Source: Chara braunii (taxonomy: Eukaryota; Streptophyta; Charophyceae; Charales; Characeae). From it: 34,745 bases of DNA. The position numbers were made by a program, and so were the translations under genes. The stretch lies in assembly GCA_003427395.1 (NCBI GenBank), contig BFEA01000051.1, positions 814,594 to 849,338 of the forward strand, read 5' to 3'. The notes under the pieces were generated by a model that worked only from the letters and a program-made list of their open reading frames with translations, searched no databases and was not told the origin of the DNA. This document shows positions 1 to 10,767 of the stretch, one piece after another; position 1 is the first letter of the stretch; the number at the start of each line of letters is the position of its first letter.

Positions 1-260
1 GAAAAAAAAAAAAACTCAGGCCCTGGTACCGGTACCGGGCTCTGTATCTGGCGCAAAATGAGAGCCGGATTCAAACTCAGGCCCTGGTACCGTTACCAGG
101 GCCTGATACCAGTGCCTTTTCGAACTCAGAAAATGACACTGGTGCCGAAGGCATGTTTTAACTGCCTTTTCGAACTAGGGCCCTGACACCGCCGCTGAAG
201 GCCTGTTTTTCGAGCCTTTTCAAACTCAAACAGTGACACCAGAGCCGTTGTTTCAAAAAA
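1..260. repeat. Short diverged tandem units with KpnI-type palindromes
   Basis: Three to four diverged units of about 50 bases (roughly 114-260) share a core of the type CCTTTTCGAACT, then TGACACYGG, then GCCGAAGGC. A 10-bp perfect inverted repeat lies at 80-89 and 94-103 with a 4-base spacer, and a GGTACCGGTACC palindrome lies at about 26-37. No coding signal is seen. It may be the edge of a longer array that continues off the window. Confidence 0.55.
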
Positions 261-910
261 ATATATATTTTTATTTTTCAATTTCTCCTCTCCACCTTTT
301 CTGTTTTTTATTTTTTATAATTCCAAAACATTATCTGTTTCCAAAAATATATATATGGGGTTGTAGGGATCAAAATTCCCTACAACGGTACAACCCCATT
401 TTTTTTTTTTTTTGCCTATTATTTAATTCAGGAAATATCTTGTCAAATCGGGTCCGCGGCACGGACCAGGCCGGCCGCGGACGCGGCCACATATGCGGCC
501 GCCATCCGAGATCGGGCCCGCGGATGCGGCCGCGGATGTTTCATAGTTACCCTGTGATTCAATTGTATTTTTTTTTAAGTCTGTTTGAGTTTATGCGAGT
601 GGTCTGTGTCAGGTTCCCTACAACATTTCTTATTTTTGCGGGCATAGCCCGCACCGCCCGCACCGCGGGCGCTTAGCTAGTATTATTGTTATTGTCAAAT
701 TTATGGGAGTGGTTAGCGAAATTCGCCACATATATCATTATTATTGTCAATCATCCGCCATCGATTATCATATCAATTGGCATGCTCTTACCCCTGCCAT
801 TTTGCCAAGCAGAGATCTGGCGATCCCCTATTGACTATCCCATCTCCTGCCCTCCCCCTACCCACCACCCAATCAACTAGCCTTCCTCTCGCCCATCTCC
901 ATCTTGCCGC
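261..910. other. Non-coding stretch with GC-rich block
   Basis: An AT-rich part (261-430) with T-runs is followed by a GC-rich block (about 455-540) built from repeated GCGGCCGCGG-like words. Open frames here have no recognisable domain. I see no gene. Confidence 0.4.
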
Positions 911-1821
911 TCACCCAGTGCCAGACCACAGAATATGACTGGTGAGGCAGGCAACAGAGATGGAAAACAGGGGGAAACTAGAGATCAAGGAGAGGCCCAG
1001 GCAGGCAATGTTTACGCAAGAGTGAAGCAACCAAAACACGTTCCAAACCCACCGAACCCATCCTTCCCCCTGGCCAACTCCCTGAGCCCCCATTATGGAG
1101 TGATGCATACCATTCGTATGAAAAGAATCGAGCTCCAGCACTGCCATCGTGTATCCTGACCACAGTGCAAGGGGGAAAATACACCTCGGCCCAACTACAT
1201 CAAAGCTTTGGGCATGCTTCTGGCCGCCGTTTTCAGTCCCCGTGGTTGTACCATGCCGAAGCTCATTGATTTTAGCCTCTGGGGGAGGATGCTCTACCCT
1301 TGTAGAATCAAAAAAAGCATTGTCCTCGTCCCCATGGTACGGTAATTCATCATACATCGTGTCGTTGCCAACATCAGACTGCTGAGTAGATGACGAATCA
1401 GTTTTCAAAAAAAGTTCCAGAACAAGCGGGGGAACCGCATCACCTACCTTCGCCGAAGCACCGTTGCTCCGTGTAGCGTCAAACGATGATGATGATCCTG
1501 TTTGATCATCAGCGGACTGTTGGTAAGATAGTGAAACGGATCTAAAAAAAACTACCGGAGCAGGTGCCCGGATCGTCGCTCCCATGCCGATCGAATCTCC
1601 TCAAATGATGCTGGCAACATGTGATCATCACCCAATTCTTCACACGCATGAGCAACTGGCTGCAGTTGCTGGACACAAAGTGGAGAAATTGGTGATGTCA
1701 CTGCTGTTTGTGTTGATGTTGTTATTGTCGATGTTGCTCGTGTTGCCGATGATGTGGTGTGTGTCACGCTATGCTGGCATTTTGATGAGAACAACTCACC
1801 CGGTGGACCGAAGCTCAGCAA
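911..1821 (-). other. Doubtful exon-like open frames, unrecognised
   Basis: Two adjoining minus-strand open stretches, 1821-1552 (89 codons) and 1585-911 (224 codons, another frame), have fairly normal amino-acid composition. The upstream one is rich in Thr and Ser and ends in a charged Glu/Arg segment. The downstream one is acidic and Ser-rich, and its last third is hydrophobic and probably spurious. A pyrimidine run followed by AG near 1543-1553 (minus sense) could be a 3' splice site opening the second stretch. I recognise no family and no start is convincing. This could be part of a host gene, a remnant of a mobile element, or chance. Confidence 0.25.
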
Positions 1822-2244
1822 ATATGTCTTTCACCTGCATCAGCATCCTAGCGCACTCGTGTAGGAGCAGCCATTGCCTGTGCTCTGTCATTCATGTCCA
1901 ACTGTTGGAGAGAGATCTGCGCTTACAGTTCCTCCTCCCGTCCATCAAAGATCCCCTCTCCCTCCAACAAAATATCATGCAGTAGGTAAGCTGTCATGTT
2001 CTTGACTCAGCACCACATGCATCTCCTCAAGGCTGTTTATACAAGGTCACAATCAACAGTGCAGAATCTGCCTCCATGGGCTGCAAGGCAGGAGGGGTGT
2101 CCCACAGCCCCCCATCAGACCTAGTCTCCGTCTCCATCTCTGCCACCGCTGTTGATGTACCAGCCGTTCTTCCACTGATGTTTTCCTTCGCTGTGACCAC
2201 CACGTCTCCGGTAAGCCTTGTGCCACTCAATGTTTTCCGTTGCT
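1822..2244. other. No recognisable feature
   Basis: Unique-looking mixed-composition DNA. Open frames on both strands are short and match nothing I know. Confidence 0.4.
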
Positions 2245-2310
2245 ACTGTTCTCCCTTTAACTGCTGCGATGGCGTCAGCACACCATCGCAGCAGTTAAAG
2301 GGAGTACAGT
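2245..2310. repeat. Near-perfect foldback hairpin (MITE-like or miRNA-like)
   Basis: Bases 2245-2272 and 2283-2310 are reverse complements over 28 bp with one mismatch, separated by a 10-base loop (2273-2282). Outward, weaker pairing with a small offset continues to about 2241 and 2318. A transcript of either strand would form a very stable hairpin of about 66 to 78 nt. It may be a tiny foldback element or the stem of a small-RNA precursor. No target-site duplication is clear. Confidence 0.75.
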
Positions 2311-2980
2311 TACTGTAGCACATGGAACGTTCACCACGTGGATATTCCCACTCCGGCACAAGCATGGCCGGGGGACGTCGATGTTCAAGTCGTCGGGCGA
2401 TGCCCGGCCAGTATGGAAGCAAGCACGTAGGGGCTTGCTTGGGTCCTGGTGGGCGGGCCCTGCCGTCCGCGGGGCGTGAAGCGCTAGCGCCTCTCACATC
2501 CTACTTTCGTCGGGCTGTGTAGAATCTCATATTAAAAGCTTTCGCCCGGGGGGGGGGGGGCAGAGCGAGGGAATGCTCTTATCTTGACTCAGTTCACTCG
2601 TAGCTGAGCGGAGGCTGTTCAGATCCAAGTGGTCGAACTGCTTGCGAGTCGTTGCGACCCTTATCGATCCTTCTGTTTGCAATTGAGCCTATCTCCGTGC
2701 GTCTCCATTACTTTTCCCTGTATTTACCCAATTATGGTTTTCATTAAAATTTTCAACCATTAATTTGAACGCACCGTGTTGGAATTATGTGGGGGACCAC
2801 CCTCTAAGGCTCTAAGCCTGAGTGGGATTGATCATTTTTGGGAAAGGATGATGAGGTAGGCGAGGTAGGTGAGAGGGACGTGGAACTGGGGAAGATGGCA
2901 ACTGCAGCTGCTGTGATGATGACAACCAAAGAAACAGAAGCATCTGAAGAGACCACAGCAACGACGGCAATAACAACTCG
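2311..2980. other. No recognisable gene; short G-run
   Basis: Mixed-composition DNA with a homopolymeric G run at about 2548-2560. I see no coding or structural signal. Confidence 0.4.
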
Positions 2981-2983
2981 CTC

Positions 2984-3096
2984 AACAACAACAACAACAA
3001 TAACAACACCAAGAACAAGCGAAACAGTAACAACAACAACAACAACAACAACAACAATAGCAACAGCAACAGCTAAAACAACAACAACAAAGAGGG
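2984..3096 (+). repeat. CAA/AAC trinucleotide microsatellite
   Basis: Imperfect CAA triplets run through 2984-3096. They generate long Thr-rich (plus) and Val/Leu-rich (minus) open frames that are artefacts of the repeat. Confidence 0.85.
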
Positions 3097-3299
3097 CAGA
3101 GACAAGGGCCGCCACAACAATAGCTGCGAATCTAAAGATAAGTGCAACGCCCGCATCATTGCCGTGGGGGAGGATTGGCAGATTGTTGGGGATGGTGAGG
3201 TGGGGTGAGGGAGGGAAGGAGAGAGTTGTTACTATTCCCCCTCCCCCTGACCCGGTTGTTTTGCATGATTTGTGTTGTTTTGATCGGCTTGGTGTGGGA

Positions 3300-3503
3300 T
3301 AGCTGACGTTCCTTGCCAGAATTAGGGTTCATCAATTCTTGTGCATGAAGGGGTGCTCCACATCATGTGGAGTTATGGTGATACCTTGATTCTGCACCTC
3401 TGCATAGTCTTTTGGTTAGCTGCTGCCACATGGGCAGGAGGTCGATCCTTCTCTTGCGTAGAGAAGTAATCAATGCCCCTGCCCTTTTCTTGAGATATAA
3501 GCT
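3300..3503. other. No recognisable feature
   Basis: Mixed-composition DNA leading into the 76-bp tandem duplication. No gene is seen. Confidence 0.3.
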
Positions 3504-3654
3504 GAGCTGTGATTGACTGCAGAATGGATTGTTCGTGAGGTACAACTATTCTGCACTATGACATCAAGAATATAGACCGGAGCCGTGATTGACTGCAGAA
3601 TGGATGGTTCGTGAGGTACGGCTATTCTGCACTGTGACATCAAGAATATAGACC
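3504..3654 (+). repeat. 76-bp tandem duplication
   Basis: Two copies of one unit, 3504-3579 and 3580-3654, differ at only a few positions. Both contain the word GATTGACTGCAGAATGGAT and end in ATATAGACC. They form the left edge of the larger repeat body that ends in the poly(A)-tailed module at 4320-4469. Confidence 0.85.
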
Positions 3655-4319
3655 ACATCAGGGGAAGGGTTTGGTGATCGGTTTGACCGTTGGGGGGAGG
3701 CTCGCAGCTTTCGTTTGCTGGGGAGATATGGCTGCTTAGGGTATAGGTCCCTCCCCTCTTGTGACGTATATGGATTGATGAACATTTACTGACTATACCA
3801 GAATGCAGAGTATAGCTACACGACACAGTATAGGGACGCTGGACCTGATGTCCGACTGACACAAACTACAGCATTTGTACAGGGCAGCTGGACCCGATTT
3901 CTGGCATATCATGCACATTATTCACACATCATGCATACAGACCCCGTCAGGGGTAGGGTTTGGTGTTTGGTCTGATTGTTAGGATTTGGTTCGAGGTCAT
4001 AAATGGATGGATGAGCATATACAGATAGGTTTGGATGGAAGAATCATAGATACATATCACCGTATAGGGACGCTGGACCCGATTTCCAGCTGACACATAT
4101 TACATTACACATTACATCATTGTACAGGAACGCACATACCATGCACACATACCACATCAGGGGTAGGGTTCGGTGCTTGGTCTGACTGCTAGGATTAGGT
4201 TCGATGTCTTGGATTGATGAGCATATACAGATAGTTTTGGACGGTAGGACATAGCTTCACAACTCTGTATAGGGACGCTGGACCTCATTTCCAGCTGATA
4301 CAAATCATATCATTGTAGA
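3655..4319 (+). repeat. Diverged tandem units, each ending in a small hairpin (SL1)
   Basis: Three diverged units begin near 3655, 3943 and 4151 with the word CATCAGGGG or GTCAGGGG followed by TAGGGTTYGGT. Each runs through a GATGARCATATAC-like word and ends in GGGACGCTGGACC followed by TTTCCAGC or a decayed version (about 3834, 4069 and 4272). GCTGG and CCAGC pair as a short hairpin, called SL1 here. Spacings of about 288 and 208 bases show indels between units. The same hairpin starts the next feature, so this array may be the 5' body of that retroposon. Confidence 0.65.
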
Positions 4320-4469
4320 GGGACGCTGGACCCTATTTCCAGGAGGTGTAGCTCCCCACCAATAGATGGAGTCTTCGACGCCGGGTGCCTACTTATCGGG
4401 GATGCTCTTATCACCTCGTTAAGTAGGTTTCCCGTATACCAGGTTAAAAAAAAAAAAAAAAAAAAAAAA
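4320..4469 (+). mobile_element. Structured poly(A)-tailed retroposon, copy 1
   Basis: SINE-like module, plus orientation. In order it has SL1 (4320-4342), SL2 (GCTCC pairing with GGAGT, 4351-4371, around the invariant loop CCACCAATAGAT), SL3 and a 24-base A tract (4446-4469). SL3 pairs CCTACTTA (4388-4395) with TAAGTAGG (4420-4427), with an outer CGGG/CCCG stem (4382-4385, 4431-4434). No open frame is needed, so it is non-autonomous, and presumably moved by a LINE or PLE enzyme. I could not identify a target-site duplication. Confidence 0.75.
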
Positions 4470-5745
4470 GGCAGAACAGTCCCAACCCACCCCTGCTCAT
4501 ACTCTGATTGGAGGATTACTGGCAATCTGCTGAATATGCCTCCTTCGGAAAGCTGGCCAGTCCAACCATCTAAGTGGCATCCCCGATACTTCCCATTTGC
4601 TGGTTTGAGTCCCATCGTCCAGTGTTCCGAGAGTTACTGTGTTCTCAGAGGCAGCATGATCACCCCTTTGGGAAGAGGGGGCTACCTTCCAGCCTGCTTC
4701 TACCCTGCATAGAACGTCTGAAACTACCCCTGACTCCCTGAGCTCGTTCCTGACCTATCTCCAGGAGCAGTGGCCTCACTGGCCTGCTCTCTCTCTGTCA
4801 CCCTTTAAGGACTAGTACATTAGAGCCTCATTTTGCTGTGGTGGACCTGCACTGAGCACCAAGCTCTGCTGAACCGCCAGCAGTGCAATTCTTTTCCTTT
4901 TTGGCCGGCTCTGCCAGGCATTGTGGTCGGGTAGCCCCAAACCCCCAAAATCTTCAGATTGGCTTTATTTCGATTCGGCTGGCGGGCTCAGCAGTTAATC
5001 TCGCAACGTGGTTTGGTATGCTGCAAAGGCAATCCTAGCTGCGGTCCTATATCATCATCGTTCGGTCTATTTGGTTGGTTGAATGTTTGTCAATCACAGG
5101 CGGCCGAGTTGCTTGAGAAGCCGATGAATTGAGGAGGTGAGGTTTGGAGAGAGGGGGGGTGTATTTAGGGTTGTCAAGGGTAAGCTGTTTTTCCTCTTCA
5201 GTTTGGCTTTGATGGATTCTTAACGACGAGATTCTTAGACCGTGTTTGTCTGGTTCGATATCTGTCTGATTTGCTATGCACCTACAACTATTATTGCTGA
5301 ACTTGTAGTTCTTATCTCTTCTTCTAGATTTGGAATTCTTGATTTTGTATTGCTTGTCGGATCACTCTAAATCGATTCATCCAATGATGATAATCCAATA
5401 TTGGTGCCATTGGTTTATCGTTTGTTTAACAACCTCCACGGTCTGAGCATTTTTCTGATTAATATTTTCCTGATCTACGGTCTGAGCGTTTTTCTGAACT
5501 TCATGTTCCGGAAAACAGAGTCGAAAGTCCAGATAGACATCAGAATCGTTTCTCTATTGTGTTTTTCCTATTTGGATTCTTCAAGACATCAAATCTATAT
5601 TTGATCTGAATGATTTTTTTTTCCCAATCTTGTTAGTAGTCTGAGCGATTTTCTTTTTTGACTTCAATGGTGATTAGTTTTTTCTCAGTAAGTAGTCCTG
5701 GAGCTTTTTTCAATGGTTCCTCTTAGAATTCTGAACAAGGGGCTC
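4470..5745. other. No gene recognised; T-rich in its second half
   Basis: Unrecognised DNA. Around 5440-5650 a short phrase (GTCTGAGC followed by TTTTCTGA or a near match) recurs three times. Open frames are short and biased by T-richness. Confidence 0.4.
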
Positions 5746-6800
5746 AGGAGATGGTCAAATGGAATATCTCATAGAGTCTGGGGTTCGTGTTTTGAAGTAG
5801 GGGGTGGAAGGCATCAAAGGACTCTTTGCAAGGATAGAGAGGGGGTAGAATAGGGCTGATCAACAGGTACCGGCTAGGGGGAGCCCTTAACAGATGCGAT
5901 TGGCGTTGGGTAGTTGGCTGTCCAATGGGTACCGGCTGTTGAGGGCGACCTTTAGTGCGATTGGCATGGGCCAGCGTTGTTCACTTTCTTGATGACGGAG
6001 ACTGGAACTCCTGTGGGGGCAAGGAGTTTCAGGGTGATGATGGTGTCTGCCCCCTGCGGAGATAAGCTATTCCCTGGGCTCCTTACGAGGACGGAGTTGG
6101 GATTTCCCTTTGATGATGGAGGCGGGATTTTTTCAGGTCGTCTGTCTTAGGGCTTGCGGGCTTCTCATTTTTGTTCTATCCTTCGTTAGAAGGTTTGCCA
6201 GAGGACTGTTCAGCAGTTGCTTTGTAGCTATGGCCGGGTACTGGCTCCGGCATCTTAAAATTTCTCCCAAAAAAAAAAAAAAAAAACTAACGGGACAGCT
6301 TGTGGAGCTTTTGGGGACCTGCTTTGAAGTATGGGGCCAGGGGCATCAAATGATTCTTTACAAGGACGGAGAGGGGGAGGAAATAGGGCTGCCCGATGGG
6401 TACCGGCTAGAGGGGCCTCTTATCAGATGCGATTGGCGTCAGGTAGTTTATGCTGGCTGATGGGTACCGGCTGATGAGAATGAACTCTGGTGCGATTGCC
6501 GTTGGGTTGTGCTAGATCACCACCTCGATGACGGAGACTGGGATTCTTATGGGGCCAAAGAATGTCAGGGTGATGACGGTGATTGATCCCCGCGGAGAAG
6601 AGGTTATCTGAAGTTCTTCACGATGATGGAGTTGGGAAGGACGGAGGGGATTGGGATGGAGGAAGTTGGCAGTGGATGCGATTGGCGCTGAAATTTCGGT
6701 GGGTACCGGCCACTGGCTGCTAACTTCACCCGGTTCAGTCTGCGCTTCTTCCCTTCGATGATGGAGGCAGGATTGTTCTGTGGGGCTTTTTTCAAAAAAA
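5746..6800 (+). repeat. Diverged tandem duplication, about 532-bp period
   Basis: Two units, about 5760-6290 and 6292-6800, align along their length. Matching landmarks are TTTGAAGTA (5791 and 6323), the twice-used GGTACCGGCT words, GATGACGGAGACTGG, CAGGGTGATGA and GATGATGGAGGCRGG. Identity is clearly reduced, so the duplication is old. The content is non-coding. The unit may belong to the body of a non-autonomous repeat ending near 7791. Confidence 0.7.
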
Positions 6801-6803
6801 GAG

Positions 6804-7492
6804 GTTGAGTGGGATGAATAGATGGATGGATACCAAGCGTCCTACTAGTGAGGGGCCTAGCTGGTAGGATGGAAATAGGGTACAGCAGCAGTGGAGATGG
6901 TGGCTCTGCTGCATTAAGTCTTGCCGGAGTAAGGCAAAGAGGATGATGGGTGGGTTTCTGAGTTGGTCTCTGAACTTTGCCTAATTAGAAGCTTCTGTAG
7001 TGATTGTCTTAGTATATTAAATTCTTCTTCGCCCCGGATCTAAGTCTTTCAAATTCGTTCAAATTCAAAAAAAGTCGATTGATGTGAATTTCTCAGAAAA
7101 GGGGTGAGTGGGATAGGTAGATGGTTGGATATCAAGCGTCCTACTAGTGAGGGGGTTAAGCTCGTAGGATGGAAATAGGGTACAGCAGCAGTGGAGATGG
7201 TGGCTCCACTGCAGTAAGTCTTGCCGGAGGGAGGTAAAGAGGATTGAAGGGGGGTTTCTGAGTTGTTTTCTGAATTTTGCCTAACCCTGTAAAAGACGAT
7301 AATGACACAAGAAGAGAATAAGGAGAGTGGGAGAAGATGGTGGGTTATTACGCGTCCTACCAGTGAGGGGGCTAGCTGGTAGGATGGGAATATGGTATAG
7401 CAGCAGCAGAGATGGTGGCTCCGCTGCAGTCAGTCTTGCCGGAGGGAGGTAAAGTGGATTGATGGGGGTTCTTCTGAGTCGTTTCTGAATCA
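6804..7492 (+). repeat. Three copies of a unit of about 180 bp
   Basis: Units at about 6804-6983, 7101-7283 and 7325-7492 share GCGTCCTAC (6837, 7136, 7351), TAGCAGCAG, GAGATGGTGGCTC and AGTCTTGCCGGAG. The gap between copies 1 and 2 holds about 117 bases of other sequence, so the spacing is uneven. No protein signal is seen. Confidence 0.75.
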
Positions 7493-7664
7493 TGAAGTTG
7501 TTATAGGCATGTCTGAAGTACCTCTAATTCGCTGAGTCAAAGCCAGGTGATGGCCCCGGTATCTCAATTCTCAATTTCCATTCTTAGGCCAATTGGAATT
7601 TTCTAGTAGGTGTCTAGCCTCAGCTCATGGATTTTTTGACGAGTTTTCTGAAGGTACTAGTTAT

Positions 7665-7791
7665 GGGACGCTGGGCCCGGTTCCCAGTTCGTGCCAATTT
7701 GTGAAGATATGGCTGTATCTATGGGACGCTGGACCAGCAGGTGTTGCTCCCCACCAATAGATGGAGCTTTGGTTTAAAAAAAAAAAAAAAA
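7665..7791 (+). mobile_element. Structured poly(A)-tailed retroposon, copy 2 (SL3 deleted)
   Basis: A plus-strand copy with an upstream SL1 (7665-7687) whose stem reads CTGGG/CCCAG instead of CTGGA/TCCAG, a compensatory pair change. A second, shortened SL1 follows (from 7723), then SL2 (7746-7767, perfect GCTCC/GGAGC with the invariant loop) and an A tract at 7776-7791. SL3 is missing, so the copy is internally deleted. It lies tail-to-tail with copy 3. Confidence 0.75.
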
Positions 7792-7792
7792 G

Positions 7793-7920
7793 ATTTTTTA
7801 TTTTTTTTTCCCCAGTTAAACTTCATATGTGGAAAACCCTACTTAACGAGGTGATAAGACCAGCCCGGATAAGCAGGCCCCAGCGTCGAAGGCTCCATCT
7901 ATTGGTGGGGAGCTGTGTCT
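7793..7920 (-). mobile_element. Structured poly(A)-tailed retroposon, copy 3
   Basis: Minus-strand copy. The T-rich tract at 7793-7810 is the decayed poly(A) tail. SL3 pairs 7838-7845 with 7870-7877 (seven Watson-Crick pairs and one G-U in the minus-strand RNA), and SL2 is at 7892-7913. SL1 is absent, so the copy is 5'-truncated near 7920. SL3 sequence is closest to copy 1. Confidence 0.75.
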
Positions 7921-8766
7921 GGGCTATGTATTGGGAAGAGGCTCGGGTTCCGCCTGTTGCGTTGTATCATCTGAACTTGAGCCTTGGCCACTGGGCCTGT
8001 GCTTCCGTTACAAAACAAAGGTGCACCGTGCAGCATAGTTGTGGGCCTCTCAGTCTTGCCATGCTGACAACTTGATAGCAGAGGGACTCGATAGACTTTA
8101 GCAAGTTGATTTTGGCAATAAAATAGGAACCACGGGGAACAATTGGTGGCCAATCGGAGTGCCATTTCCTATTTCAATTTGGAATGATCCTTCTTTTCGT
8201 TGTTTTCAGGGGAACAGTTTTTATCATAGCCATTTAAAATAAGGCTGGGGGGCCTCACAAGCCTCCCCCAAAATGTACTTGGACCATTACGAAGCTTTGG
8301 CTCACACCCAGTGTCCAATTTGAATGTCCAGGAAAGTTGAACTTCCAACAAAACGCAACAACCCCAAAACTTGAGGTGTTCTCAAAATTAGACAGGATAA
8401 CTGAACAGCTATCTTGGCTACACCCCAACCCTCCTCATAGACCCCATCTGCTCTATCCTCTTGTGGCCATCACTTCCACTATACGACAGACCCTCCACGC
8501 CAACCATAGCAGCCCAATTCTGCGGTGCATCCACCCCAATAACCTCTTGCACTAATAGGGGCCACCATACATCCCTGATGCATCATACCTCCCCCCTCTC
8601 TCCCCCTACGCATCAGGGAAAAGAAATCAGCAGCCAACAGAGGCCGTTAAAAGACTCCGAGGCCCTAATTTTCAGACTCGTCATGCCATTTAACCACGTG
8701 TGCCAACACCCCTTGTCCTCCAGTACTTTTGCAAAGACAGTAGGTGGGGGCTCGAATGTGAGTGTG
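7921..8766. other. No recognisable gene
   Basis: Mixed-composition DNA. Overlapping open frames on both strands have no known motif. Confidence 0.4.
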
Positions 8767-8767
8767 T

Positions 8768-8769
<2 letters not shown>

Positions 8770-8828
<59 letters not shown>
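8770..8828. repeat. GA dinucleotide microsatellite
   Basis: Uninterrupted AG/GA repeat of about 59 bases. Arg-Glu and Ser-Leu open frames crossing it are artefacts. Confidence 0.95.
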
Positions 8829-8829
<1 letters not shown>

Positions 8830-10252
8830 CCTTGGGTGCGCAAAGCTGGGAGTGGGCCAACGATGAGGCACATAGTTTGTCTCAAGTGGCCAAGAGGTCA
8901 GATTCCATGTTCGAAAGAAGCCTTCAAACATTATGGCATTTGCCGACATCACATGATGGCTGTTTTCAGTCCAACCGAAAGCAGTCTGTCAATTCAGAGC
9001 ACAATGTATTATGAATGTATGTGAAGCGCGAGCTTACGTGCATGCACTGGTTCCTGAGCGCCTTTCTTTTTGCTGTCCCTAAAGGAGTTTTACACTACGT
9101 TTCCGTTGTGCTTTCAGGTTCCTACGCAACTCTTCAGGGCTTGTCCTTGATAGGGTATCGTTGGGAGCATCAGTTAATTGATTCGGCGTCGGTACTTTGT
9201 CTTTTACAACTTTCGGAATTACCCTCGGAATTTGTGTGAGTTTTCATTTCGGTCAGGATCACGCTGGCCTCAGCGAGACTCAGTGCGCTTGGAAATTGTT
9301 CTTGAACTTCGGACTGCAGAGAATACGGGTGTATGTCAGAATACTTTGAGACGAGACCACCTCGTTTTGGCTGCAAATTTTGGAGACGTCCCTGACTCCC
9401 TGCATTTCCCGTGAATTTTTTGTTGATATATGATATAATGGGAATCAGCAAAGGAATTCACACACCTTAGCGCGCGTGTGCGGAATTTCTTTTCGAACTT
9501 TTCAATTTCAATTTGGCTGACAGTGTAGGAATTAAGCGCAGTATCACTGGCATTCCGCGTACTAACTGTTTTGGTGCCTTTGCAATTTTCGCGTGTGTAT
9601 CGTTATGCGCCCACACTCTTGCATGCAACCTTTTTTGTGCTTCCTGGCCTTCCCGCCCCCGTTCCTTCGTGCCATCACCGGCAAGCTGTTACTGTCTTCT
9701 TCTCCCTTTCTTCCCTCCCTCCCTCCCTTCTTGATCCAGTTGAATCTTGGTCTTGCTCCGTGCTGGCGCTCGTAACCTCCCTTCCCGCCTTCATTTACAC
9801 GAGGAAACTTTAAGGCCCTGTTGAACCGCAAGTGACTGTAGAAATTGGACAGCGATGTGCAAGGAGGCTCTAAACCCCTCACTCTCCAATCTGATTGGCT
9901 ACATGCACTCCAATCAGATAGACATGGCCCTCCTGTGTGCTCTAATCTAGCAAGGTCCTCTCTTTAGCTCTCTCGCAATACGTCTGCCAACGTTGTTGGA
10001 GTAGTGGCTAGATGCTAGGAAACCCCCCAACTGACGACCTCGCCAGCTGTGACCAGGGCCTCTCAGGCCCTCGGTCATGACCGGGCCGGTGACGGCCTTC
10101 GCGGGCACGTGGTGGCCCAAGAGCGGGGTGGGTGGGGGGGGGGCAGGATTGCGGATTAGGGTTGCACAACCCCGTCCGTACCCCATAGGGAAGGGAAGGG
10201 AAAAAAAAATAACGATTTATGTTTTTGGCTGTTTGGCTAGGCTACCAGCCGG
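8829..10252. other. No recognisable gene
   Basis: Unrecognised DNA with a pyrimidine-rich part (about 9640-9735). Open frames of 60-106 codons on both strands overlap one another and carry no family signature. Confidence 0.4.
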
Positions 10253-10284
10253 GCCGCCCGGGTCACGCTGTTTTCCCGGGCGGC
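10253..10284. repeat. GC-rich perfect inverted repeat
   Basis: GCCGCCCGGG (10253-10262) and CCCGGGCGGC (10275-10284) are exact reverse complements around a 12-base loop. Function is unknown. Confidence 0.6.
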
Positions 10285-10539
10285 GCCGCCGTGCAAGGAC
10301 CAAGGAAGGTCCCAGCAAAAAAAAAAAAAAAAAACGAAAAACAAACTACCTTATGCAGAAAATAAACTCAACAACTTTTGCCTCAGGGTCACATGGAAAT
10401 TATTTATCAAATTTAAAATAAAATAAAACAAAAATAGTAAAATATATATATTTTTAATTCTTTTTTGCCCCGCTGGGCAAGTGGTCCCGGGCGACTCTAG
10501 TAGCCTACCTGTTTGGTGGAAAACAAAAAAAAAAAGCAA

Positions 10540-10690
10540 CTGATTGATTGCTTGCTTGCTTGCGTGATTGATTGATTGATCTATTGATTTATTGATTGAT
10601 TGATTGGAAAGAAAAAGAAAAAAAGTGGGCTGCCGCGCGTAAGTGTGTCTGTGTGTGTGTGTGTGCGCCCGCACATCCACACACAAGCAC
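10540..10690. repeat. TGAT-type and TG microsatellite cluster
   Basis: Degenerate TTGC/TGAT tetranucleotides (about 10540-10605) are followed by a short TG run (about 10640-10665). They lie just upstream of the LINE-A 5' end. Confidence 0.7.
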
Positions 10691-10767
10691 ACAAAATCTA
10701 AGTAATTGTGGGACGTTTGCGGGGCAAGAAATAAGACTGGGGGCACATAAGCACAATCCTGAAGGCG

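Noticed and set aside
1500-1520. CTGATGA on the minus strand
   Set aside because: No GAAA partner and no flanking stems.
2804-3302. Long Val/Leu-rich (minus) and Thr-rich (plus) open frames
   Set aside because: They are produced by the CAA microsatellite; every frame through it is open and biased.
3980-4200. tRNA-type B-box-like words GGTTCGAGGTC and GGTTCGATGTC
   Set aside because: No matching A box at proper spacing and no cloverleaf, so neither a tRNA gene nor a Pol III SINE promoter can be claimed.
6450-6500. CTGATGA in the tandem repeats as a second hammerhead
   Set aside because: No GAAA element or stem II follows at a suitable distance.
3504-7492. CRISPR array
   Set aside because: Units are long, diverged and unevenly spaced without regular spacers, and the genome is eukaryotic.
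8613-9024. Arg-Glu and Ser-Leu repeat proteins
   Set aside because: They are read from the GA microsatellite and have no coding flanks.
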